A stretch of 50,332 nucleotides of DNA, taken from an uncultured Lachnospiraceae bacterium. Lineage in GTDB: Bacteria; Bacillota; Clostridia; Lachnospirales; Lachnospiraceae. Under the pieces are notes generated by a model that saw nothing but the letters and a program-made list of their open reading frames with translations, was not told the DNA's origin and ran no database searches. This document shows, piece by piece, positions 17,601-23,208 of this stretch. The stretch lies in contig CAMEDC010000022.1 in NCBI GenBank assembly GCA_945913255.1, positions 1 to 50,332 of the forward strand, written 5' to 3'. The translations under genes were made by a program, and so were the position numbers. The first letter of the stretch is position 1. Each line of letters begins with the position of its first letter.

Positions 17601-20009
17601 TTCTCCATTTGTACCAATTACAACAGGAGTTGCACTGTCAAAATCATAACCGCCATCTTCTTTTACGGATAAAGATGACTTAAGGTAAGCTGTAAAGCCT
17701 GCCTTTTCAAGCAATGGAGCTTCTGTATCATCTCCATTATCAGATACCTTAATCAACTGAAATGGCTGCTTCATAACCTGCTCTTTGGAAGTTGTGCTTC
17801 TTGATACCTCCGCAACAAGATCACCTTCATAATCGCAGACTACATCATGCTCTTCCTCATCTAAAAGATATCCTTCCGGTGGAGTGATTTCCTTTACATA
17901 GTAATTTCCAAGATAAAGGTTATTCACTTCCGCATCGCCATTGGCATCTGTTGTCATGGTAGCTACCAAATCGTTCGCTTTAAATACGACTCCGGTTGCT
18001 CCGTCCGGATGCATGATATCATCACGGGCATACAAACCGTAAACTGCTCCTTCTAAGGTAGCATCTCCCTGTGGTACGGGAAGACCTGTTTCCTTATCCA
18101 CCTTGAAGATATGAATCTTTGCAGTGGTTCTGTCATTTGCAAACTCATGGCTGAAAGTAGCCTTGGCTGTAGTCTCTGGCAGGTAATTGAAATTGAAGCT
18201 GTATACATCGCTGCTGTTTCTCACATATCCATAAGGAGCCTGTGACTCAGAAATATAGTAGCTGTTTGCAATCGGTAAATCCAAAGTGTATGCTGCCTTA
18301 CCATCCTCACCTGTAGTGACTGTCTGAAGTGCAGTACCTTTGGTAACGATAACCTGACCTGCATAGTTCTTGATATCATTACCGGCGTATAAAGTGTATT
18401 TACCGCCATCTAACGGATTTGCAGTATCAGAGTCCTTCTTTACTACAGAAACCTCTGCCTTCTGTCTTGTATTCTGAATGGTTGCTGATTCATACTGTAC
18501 TTCCACATTCTGGTCCTTGTACTCAATATTCACTGGCACGGGAGTAGTGTTGATAGTATATCCATCAATGCTCTTAGTTTCCGTTACCACATAAGATCCA
18601 AGATGAAGGTCTGTAAGAACAACCAGACCGTCAGATCCTGTTACAAGGTTTTCTGCAATCAAATCTCCCTTACTGTAAACCTTTGTACCATCTGCCTTAT
18701 AGATATCAGCACCGGCAGTCACCTTAAATGTTGCTCCCGGCAATTTCTTTACTTCATAAGTAAAGTTAGTTCCATTCCATCCGGTAAGTACCTCACCTTC
18801 CTTGTAAATAGTCAGTGCTCCAAGCTGCTCCTTATCAGTTGCAGTAAAGGAAGTTGTCTGACCTGCCTTAACAGTAAGTGTGTGTACCCTTCCGCTAATC
18901 ACATAACCCTTCGGAGCCTGAATCTCCTTCACATAATAAGTGCCTGCCACAAGTGCCTTGGAAGTAGCTGTACCATCACTTCCGGTAGTAATTGTGTCTA
19001 CCTTATTGGTGCACGCACTGTCAGTATAGATACCATACTTTGCACCGGAAAGCTTCACACCACTTTCCTCGTCCTGCTTGGTAATCTTTCCATAACCGAT
19101 ATTCTCAGTCTTGACCTTGAAATACGCTGACACCGGGTCTGCTGATGGCTTCTCAGAAATAAACTCCTGATAACCGGACTTTCCGGTAAGCCAGAACACG
19201 CAGCTTGATGTTGTTTCCACAACTCCTGCTGTTGAATTCATGGTTGCCGTGGTAGCTGTTGTATTCACAGATGTTGTGTGAATCGTAACGCTGTTACCAC
19301 TTTTCTCTACAGAATATCCACTGAGGGAAATGTCGAAATTTGACAACACGCCATTGGAATCGTTTAGGGTTGTTTCAAATCTCTTATTACCCTCATTCCA
19401 CTTCAATTCATAAGTGGTTGCTCCACTCTTGGTTGCGCTTGCGAAACTTGGTCTTGTAGCATAATAGGATGCACTGATATTGTTCTTAAGCGTTGTATAG
19501 TAAGCGTAAGAATTGGTCGGATTAGGTGCTGATGCACATAACTTATTAGCTGCAGAATCATCGGAACCTGTTCCAAAAAGATTTGCCACAATCGCCCATA
19601 CCATTGCCTGTGTTGCAATATACTGGTCGCACTGATCATTGCTTGGTGCTGTAGCTGAGTTACATCCATATCCAAAGTACAGACAGTATGCAAGCTGTTT
19701 TTCCTGTGCTGCTGATAAACTCGTGCTCGGATTATCATAGCTGTTCATAAGCTGACCACCATCAGCCGCCAGTCCAAAATTCATACAATATGCCGCATTG
19801 CCATCAATCATAGAGTACAAAATCTTACCATGATTGTAGCCTGCCTTTAACTCACTTACCTCCCCGGTATTCTTTACAGAAGCATTCCAGAAGGCAATAT
19901 TCGCACTCGGACTTGCTGCAAATGCAGTTGTTCCGTTAGAGAACAATGTGGTGAACATCGTAAGAACAGCAAGAAAACCTGCCATAAATCTTCTAAACTT
20001 TTGTTTCAC
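14631..20009 (-). CDS. Giant thioester/Cna-B-repeat cell-wall adhesin (LPQTG)
   Basis: A 1792-residue surface protein. It has a signal peptide (about 1-31, ending TTAFA) and a thioester domain at about 33-290. In that domain Cys75 (AAYCMNFG) and Gln134 (ATQAMVW) are the expected cross-linking pair. I count 13 SpaA/Cna-B type beta-sandwich repeats of 90-135 residues from about 300 to 1745, many with the isopeptide-style Lys and E-x-x-A-P-x-GY segments. A sortase signal LPQTGD, a hydrophobic segment and a Lys-rich tail end the protein. Thioester domains form covalent bonds with host proteins, so adhesion to host or partner cells is likely. The start is GTG, eight bases after GGAGG. It lies inside the transfer operon between two intrinsic terminators, and is probably cargo or a mating aid. 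No sortase gene is in the window. Confidence 0.93.
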   Translation of the reverse strand: MKQKFRRFMAGFLAVLTMFTTLFSNGTTAFAASPSANIAFWNASVKNTGEVSELKAGYNHGKILYSMIDGNAAYCMNFGLAADGGQLMNSYDNPSTSLSAAQEKQLAYCLYFGYGCNSATAPSNDQCDQYIATQAMVWAIVANLFGTGSDDSAANKLCASAPNPTNSYAYYTTLKNNISASYYATRPSFASATKSGATTYELKWNEGNKRFETTLNDSNGVLSNFDISLSGYSVEKSGNSVTIHTTSVNTTATTATMNSTAGVVETTSSCVFWLTGKSGYQEFISEKPSADPVSAYFKVKTENIGYGKITKQDEESGVKLSGAKYGIYTDSACTNKVDTITTGSDGTATSKALVAGTYYVKEIQAPKGYVISGRVHTLTVKAGQTTSFTATDKEQLGALTIYKEGEVLTGWNGTNFTYEVKKLPGATFKVTAGADIYKADGTKVYSKGDLIAENLVTGSDGLVVLTDLHLGSYVVTETKSIDGYTINTTPVPVNIEYKDQNVEVQYESATIQNTRQKAEVSVVKKDSDTANPLDGGKYTLYAGNDIKNYAGQVIVTKGTALQTVTTGEDGKAAYTLDLPIANSYYISESQAPYGYVRNSSDVYSFNFNYLPETTAKATFSHEFANDRTTAKIHIFKVDKETGLPVPQGDATLEGAVYGLYARDDIMHPDGATGVVFKANDLVATMTTDANGDAEVNNLYLGNYYVKEITPPEGYLLDEEEHDVVCDYEGDLVAEVSRSTTSKEQVMKQPFQLIKVSDNGDDTEAPLLEKAGFTAYLKSSLSVKEDGGYDFDSATPVVIGTNGETQLFTDEKGHLVTIPIPYGTYVVIETVTPHNMETIKPFEVHVTENHPTEPQVWRVFVDREFTAKLRVIKKDADTKMTVLIPNTEFKIFNMDTNKYVEMITTYPSKKVHTSFFTDVDGDLILPDVLPIGNYRIEEVAAPFGYVLNQNYVEVKVDTDTFYEVDPDTYEAIITVEYEDAPAVGELVIEKKGEVLDAYKGGLFADSEDKEFVYREGSLAGAKFEIYAAEDIYTADMQTDENGNRNKYYAEGERVATVVTGEDGKAKVSDLPLGKYRVVEVEAPYGYVLNKEEQYVTFVYVDDKTPVIRESLTFANDRQKVDLSLAKLDGETGLPVSGAEFGLYAAEDIVNVDGKVIVEKDTLLELAVSDANGDIQFVKDYPLGHYYAKEIKAPAGYVSCDDVIEFDAEYQGQEVKYATIIANFHNMPTTFEFTKEDITSGAELSGATLTVLDKDGNVVDTWTSKAGEAHVIKKLVVGESYVLREEFAPYGYLKASDVTFTVEDTEEIQSVVMKDEVPTGSIIINKDGEFLTDINLVKGKWYDFVFDYFKKSLAGVTFEVYARENIVSPDGLDTVYYEADELVATIVTNDKGIAMISDLPLGKYYLVETATIEGFVLDSTPIEADLSYIDQNTKVVYAGMDVTNERQKVQITVIKNDAETKKALEGAVFGLYAKEDIFDADGRLIVAADTFIEKAVTGADGTVTFISDLPLGQYYVKEMEAPAGYVKSDKCFDVDASYQGDDVEVIEFEAEFENYPTKLEISKTDITGEHELKGAKLSIIDANGNVVYSWESDGTVHVIDRIPVGKYILREEIAPYGYRIANDVEFEVTETKEIQKVSMKDELVNGKIIIDKTDEYTKKGIAGVEFEIRDKDGNVIEKLVTDKNGHSESGELPIGVFKDGEFVEDIKYYVVENKAAEGYILDETVHEVVLQYDDAAPEVVTYTLNITNKPTEPKLPQTGDTFNPWLFAGLGLAAMLAGAGAFFWKKKEEDEVTE

Positions 20010-20036
20010 TTTTCATTCCTCCTTAAAAATGGGCAC

Positions 20037-20065
20037 AAAAAAAGCAGGTCACTTTCATGGCCTGC
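20037..20065 (-). terminator. Intrinsic terminator upstream of the adhesin gene
   Basis: A GCAGG/CCTGC stem, extended by CA/TG past one mismatch, is followed by seven T on the minus strand. It lies 22 bases after the lipoprotein stop and 27 bases before the adhesin start, leaving no obvious room for a separate promoter. Adhesin expression may therefore depend on read-through. Confidence 0.7.
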
Positions 20066-20087
20066 AATTTTTGTTATTGTTAATTTG

Positions 20088-20858
20088 TTATCTGAGACAT
20101 CGGAACTCATAGAAGTCAGTTCCATTTCTGGAATATACACCCGCATATACCACATTGAACACCGGATTAGTTTCCAAAAGGAGCATATCAGCTATGTAAG
20201 TTGCAATAGCATCTTCACTTCTTAATGGCTGTCCGGAGGTCGTACTGGCAATATTTAAGTCAGTTTCCACAAACACACTGTAGTAACTGCTCTCTAAACC
20301 ATCATAGGGATAATACTCGTTATACTCTTCCTGCGTAATTCTGCCCTCTGCCAAAGCATTTGCAAGGTTATCCTGCGTAGTAATCATACCTCCCGCCTGA
20401 CACTTTGCAATGGCAAGTGAAACCACAGTACCCGGATTGTATCCTGCCGGTGTATATTCCGGCTCCGGAGTTGGCTCTGGTGTCGGTTCAGGAGTAGGAG
20501 TTGGCTCCGGTGTCTGAACCGGGGGCTGTGGTTCCTCCCTTTGTTCTGTTGATGCAGGTGGGTCTTCTCTTTGTTCTGTCTGATTCTCTCTGTTTTCAGA
20601 AACAGGCTGATTTTCAGTTTCATCCTTTACAGGAGCTTCACTGCTTTCAGCTTCATCCTTATTGCTTTGAAACTCTGTTTCGTTTTCAGAAGAGCTTTCC
20701 ACCGTACTTCCTTCTGCAATAACCGGCTCCTTGCTTTCCTCTGTCTCTTTTGTTTCTTCATAGCTGATATCTGCTTCCGTCATTTCATTCACCGTGGAAT
20801 TACAGCCAGCTAATGTCAAAACTGCTACGGATAAAAAAATAATAAATAATCTCTTCAT
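20088..20858 (-). CDS. Lipoprotein with Pro/Glu-rich stalk
   Basis: A 256-residue predicted lipoprotein. The signal peptide MKRLFIIFLSVAVLTLAGC has the lipobox LAGC with Cys19. Residues 20-115 are acidic and Ser/Glu/Gln-rich. About residues 115-140 form a (TPEP)n stalk. A C-terminal domain from about 145 contains YYPYDGLESSYYSVFVETDLNI and ends in YEFRCLR. The stalk suggests display beyond the membrane across the wall. I prefer the ATG at 20858, the natural start for a signal peptide; an ATG four codons upstream overlaps the ribosome-binding region. It is directly upstream of the adhesin gene and might help surface interaction, but I do not recognise the C-terminal domain. Confidence 0.82.
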   Translation of the reverse strand: MKRLFIIFLSVAVLTLAGCNSTVNEMTEADISYEETKETEESKEPVIAEGSTVESSSENETEFQSNKDEAESSEAPVKDETENQPVSENRENQTEQREDPPASTEQREEPQPPVQTPEPTPTPEPTPEPTPEPEYTPAGYNPGTVVSLAIAKCQAGGMITTQDNLANALAEGRITQEEYNEYYPYDGLESSYYSVFVETDLNIASTTSGQPLRSEDAIATYIADMLLLETNPVFNVVYAGVYSRNGTDFYEFRCLR

Positions 20859-20868
20859 AATATCACCC

Positions 20869-20889
20869 ATCCCTTTCCGTAAGAGGGAT
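20869..20889 (-). promoter_or_regulatory. Hairpin overlapping lipoprotein start region
   Basis: A perfect 6-bp inverted repeat (ATCCCT, 9-base loop, AGGGAT) on the minus strand covers AAAGGGAT, the purine-rich sequence ahead of the lipoprotein start. It could mask the ribosome-binding site. This is a structural inference only. Confidence 0.35.
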
Positions 20890-20935
20890 AGGCTAATGTG
20901 TTCCGTGCCTGTCCACTCTTACTGTGTGAACATTT

Positions 20936-20983
20936 CTATTTACACGGGACACATACCTTGGGTCTGTCCCGTACTCGATGCAT
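20936..20983 (-). CDS. Mini-ORF of 15 codons with ribosome-binding site
   Basis: A 15-codon frame starting MHRVRDRPK follows AAGGAG with a good spacing, 15 bases after the stop of the 25-codon ORF. Inside it lies a perfect 8-bp inverted repeat (ACGGGACA and TGTCCCGT, 20944-20972), so ribosome movement could change the RNA fold ahead of the lipoprotein gene. Whether the peptide itself matters is unknown. Confidence 0.3.
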   Translation of the reverse strand: MHRVRDRPKVCVPCK

Positions 20984-20998
20984 ACTACTCTCCTTCCA

Positions 20999-21076
20999 TT
21001 ATACACATATCTTCTTCATTCTGAAGAAATATTGTACCAATCTCCGGTTCTTTCGGTAATTTGCAAATGTCTTCAT
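20999..21076 (-). CDS. Mini-ORF of 25 codons, basic peptide
   Basis: A 25-residue basic frame beginning MKTFANYRKNRR follows an excellent AAGGAGG site by eight bases. It starts 15 bases after the 58-residue membrane protein stop. The Arg/Lys-rich composition and position in the leader of the lipoprotein-adhesin genes fit either a small peptide or a leader ORF. Confidence 0.4.
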   Translation of the reverse strand: MKTFANYRKNRRLVQYFFRMKKICV

Positions 21077-21091
21077 GTTACCGCCTCCTTC

Positions 21092-21268
21092 CTATGGTGT
21101 TCCTGCTCTCACAAATGCGAGGAACAGTCTGCCGACAAGTCCTAACAGCAAGAGGAAGACCTTTGCCACATTCAGGACCAACTGCAACGCATTTAATATC
21201 AGCCATGCGATTGCTTTCAATATTGCTACTAATACATTGCCAAATCCGGCTAAAAATCTTCCTGCCAT
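21092..21268 (-). CDS. Small hydrophobic membrane protein, 58 residues
   Basis: A 58-residue protein starting MAGRFLAGFGNVLVAILKA that is hydrophobic along nearly its whole length (about residues 8-52), with Lys/Arg at intervals that suggest amphipathic or paired membrane helices. The ATG follows GGAGGAATAGGT, a strong site with seven-base spacing, and lies directly after the ParR-like gene, overlapping its ribosome-binding context. It is likely a membrane-inserted accessory of the element. I do not know the family; the size and hydrophobicity could also suit a toxin-like peptide, but nothing else supports that. Confidence 0.6.
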   Translation of the reverse strand: MAGRFLAGFGNVLVAILKAIAWLILNALQLVLNVAKVFLLLLGLVGRLFLAFVRAGTP

Positions 21269-21270
21269 AC

Positions 21271-21708
21271 CTATTCCTCCATTCCATCCATCAAATAGCT
21301 TAATGCATAATCTGAAATCGTATCATCATCCTGCGGTTCCTCTTCCTGCTTAACCTCCTCTGTTACTGCCCTCTGCGGTAAAGCTGAAAGGTTACTACAT
21401 CCTGCAATCACGCCTCCGAGTAACCGAATGACTTCGTTTCTTGCTTCCGTAACTGCTGCTTCCACAGTTCTCTCCTCGATATCTTTCAGTTCTTTCTTTG
21501 TAACATAAGGGCTGTCATCTCTTCTTGCTTCTGTAAATGCTTCTTTTCCAAAATGGTCGATATAATATTCAGCTGCATTTATCAAAAACTGGCTCTTTGA
21601 CTTACATATCTCCGGGTCTAAGTTCACCAAAACATCATTAACCTTGCGATGTTGGGGATTCTTAATATTGAACCTGCATGATTGCTTAATAATATGGTCT
21701 AATGCCAT
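21271..21708 (-). CDS. Probable ParM partner (ParR-like) protein
   Basis: A 145-residue protein starting MALDHIIKQSCRFNI, with a segment from about 1 to 60 that could form a ribbon-helix-helix (FNIKNPQHRKVNDVLVNLD, then SKSQFLINAAEYYIDHFG). The middle is helical, followed by an acidic tail (KQEEEPQDDD). It starts 12 bases after the ParM-like gene, the usual place for the DNA-binding adaptor of an actin-type partition system. I infer the ParR role from position and the RHH-like pattern; it does not show clear sequence identity by eye. The start ATG follows AGGAGG by eight bases. Confidence 0.6.
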   Translation of the reverse strand: MALDHIIKQSCRFNIKNPQHRKVNDVLVNLDPEICKSKSQFLINAAEYYIDHFGKEAFTEARRDDSPYVTKKELKDIEERTVEAAVTEARNEVIRLLGGVIAGCSNLSALPQRAVTEEVKQEEEPQDDDTISDYALSYLMDGMEE

Positions 21709-21720
21709 CTGCCACACCTC

Positions 21721-22641
21721 CTATGCCAGCTTCTTCATCTTTCTAATTGCCATCATAGCTAACTGTTCATAGCCCTTGGCATTTGCCTTAACATCCAGAA
21801 TATAAGTAATATTGCTCTGCGAAAGTCCTCCAAACAACTTCATTACTGATGCCCCGCCTCCTACAAATACAATGGGTGTTGTAGATAAGTTGTATCCATA
21901 CTCTCTGATTGAGTTATACACCTTCTCACAAAAGGCTTCGATTTCTGCTTTCGCAATGTCGTAGTACTTTCTGTCAATCTCACATCTGCCAAACCTCATA
22001 ATATCCTGAATAAAAGATTCATCCAGTTCACCATTCAACTGTCTTACACACTGCTCATTAATGGTTCTCATACAGGTTATCAGACCCTTCGGAATGGTTA
22101 CGCATTTTGATTCGTCCGGAACCTTATCTACAACCGGCATAATATCAATCGTCCATGAGCCGATATCCACTATCAAGGTTTTCTTATTGAAGGTCTGAAG
22201 CTTATCCGCAACTGCCGCATAGCATTGTGGAAATACTGCAACATTTTCAATTACCACATGATACCTGATATTCTCAAACAGAAAGTCGATATCCCTTTCC
22301 GCTGTAAGATACTTAGTAAAGTCTGACTTCTCACTGCCAAATCGTGTCAGTGGCAAACCTACCGCCAAGAGCACCTTTGCTTCACATAAGCCCCTTCGTC
22401 TTAATTCCTTCGCAACCGCTGCCAGAGTCAAAAGATAAAATGTATCATCCTCTGTCTTTGTGCTTTTTACTTCCTGTCTGTTGCCTCCGACCTTGTAATA
22501 TCTTCCTTTATACTCAAGAACGCCATCAAATAATGCAGGTTCAGTTGTAATTTCCTTCACGCCGGTAACGAATACCTGTGAAGAGGTTTTAATATTACTC
22601 CAGCCGTGGTCAATACCAATTACTTCGATTTTGTTATTCAT
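21721..22641 (-). CDS. parM: ParM/StbA-like actin ATPase
   Basis: A 306-residue actin-fold protein. The motifs of the ParM/StbA family are present: phosphate-1 IGIDHGWSNIKT near residue 8, phosphate-2 LIVDIGSWTIDIM near residue 155, and the adenosine-binding IVFVGGGASVMKLFGG near residue 258. Such proteins form filaments that separate DNA copies, so this element may keep itself stable when excised and replicating. The ATG follows AAGGAGG by nine bases. It is the first sizeable gene of the minus-strand array and is preceded by a 400-base structured leader that ends in an intrinsic terminator 48 bases from the start codon. Confidence 0.87.
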   Translation of the reverse strand: MNNKIEVIGIDHGWSNIKTSSQVFVTGVKEITTEPALFDGVLEYKGRYYKVGGNRQEVKSTKTEDDTFYLLTLAAVAKELRRRGLCEAKVLLAVGLPLTRFGSEKSDFTKYLTAERDIDFLFENIRYHVVIENVAVFPQCYAAVADKLQTFNKKTLIVDIGSWTIDIMPVVDKVPDESKCVTIPKGLITCMRTINEQCVRQLNGELDESFIQDIMRFGRCEIDRKYYDIAKAEIEAFCEKVYNSIREYGYNLSTTPIVFVGGGASVMKLFGGLSQSNITYILDVKANAKGYEQLAMMAIRKMKKLA

Positions 22642-22688
22642 CGTCTGCTTCCTCCTTAATCTAAGTTAGTTTTCCATGGCAAATCAAT

Positions 22689-22752
22689 AAAAAAGTAGGA
22701 CTACGATTAGCCTGACTCACACTTTGAGTCCGAAAAACTAACTTAGTCCTAC
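22689..22752 (-). terminator. Attenuator-type terminator in the parM leader
   Basis: On the minus strand GTAGGACTAAGTTAG pairs with CTAATCGTAGTCCTAC (9 bp, small internal loop, 5 bp), with an inner GACTC/GAGTC stem, and is followed by six T. It lies directly upstream of the parM ribosome-binding site. The upstream arm can instead pair with an earlier segment (22975-22989), which would disrupt the terminator. Confidence 0.8.
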
Positions 22753-22780
22753 CAAAATAATGGTTATTCAGTTATTTGTA

Positions 22781-22852
22781 CTACACGAAACTGGTGTACA
22801 GGAAATAGTAGTTTCCATTACACGAACAAGATAGCTCGTGTGAGAATGTCAT
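22781..22852 (-). CDS. Candidate leader ORF of 23 codons
   Basis: A frame starting MTFSHELSCSCNG follows AAAGGGAAG by about eight bases on the minus strand and spans the ACACGA/TCGTGT and GGAAA/TTTCC hairpins of the leader, ending 29 bases before the terminator. Translation through it would melt those hairpins. The ribosome-binding site is moderate and the peptide is unrecognised. Confidence 0.3.
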   Translation of the reverse strand: MTFSHELSCSCNGNYYFLYTSFV

Positions 22853-23017
22853 TAAAATCTTCCCTTTGAAAACACCCTGACTGCTCGTGTCATACTAATG
22901 CATTTTGCTCTCGATTTGAGTTAATTCCGGCGCCGTCCTAACCCTTTTCGCACATGAAAAATGCGATTTTTTTATAGGACTAAATTAGCTGAAACCCGCT
23001 TAAATACTGGCTTTCTT

Positions 23018-23059
23018 CTAACCTAACATTAGTATAACTTGAGCACCTGTCGCTTTCAT
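23018..23059 (-). CDS. Candidate leader peptide MKATGAQVILMLG
   Basis: A 13-codon frame on the minus strand, eight bases after a strong TGGAGG site and ending 28 bases before antiterminator segment 1. An alternative in-frame start five codons earlier overlaps the site. The spacing to a pairing switch is what is expected of a leader peptide that senses translation, but no expression evidence exists. Confidence 0.45.
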   Translation of the reverse strand: MKATGAQVILMLG

Positions 23060-23144
23060 TTCATTTTCCTCCATTTATGAATACTGTTTTGTGAAGTTAG
23101 TATTTGTAAACAAAGGAATTTTATACCTTGGGAAATGTCCTCAA

Positions 23145-23173
23145 TTGACAGGGAAAACCGCACTTGTTATACT
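23145..23173 (+). promoter_or_regulatory. Near-consensus promoter of the GT39 gene
   Basis: TTGACA at 23145-23150, a 17-base spacer and TATACT at 23168-23173, 36 bases before the glycosyltransferase start codon. Only one base differs from the sigma-A consensus, so strong vegetative transcription is expected. The ICE-chromosome border lies somewhere upstream of it. Confidence 0.85.
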
Positions 23174-23208
23174 GATTTCGTGATTGTTTAAAAAAGGAGA
23201 CTTTCTGA

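Larger units (their letters stand above)
22642..23017 (-). promoter_or_regulatory. Structured leader of the ICE operon with antiterminator
   Basis: This 376-base stretch has no ordinary gene. Segment 1 (GCTAATTTAGTCCTA, minus strand, 22989-22975) is complementary over 14 consecutive pairs, with one G-T, to the 5' arm of the terminator (22752-22738). It can alternatively pair locally through GTCCTA/TAGGAC with 22935-22940. Between them are hairpins ACACGA/TCGTGT (22820-22841 region), GGAAA/TTTCC and TGTAC/GTACA. The motif TAGGACTA or its complement occurs three times. The layout is that of a transcription attenuator; a ParR-bound centromere is an alternative reading of the repeats. Confidence 0.6.

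Noticed and set aside
22930..22981. Plus-strand intrinsic terminator at CGCACATGAAAAATGCG plus T run
   Set aside because: The stem is only about four pairs and no plus-strand gene lies upstream; the sequence fits better as part of the minus-strand leader fold.
22642..23200. ICE attachment-site direct repeat
   Set aside because: The other end of the element is outside the window, so no repeat pair can be verified.
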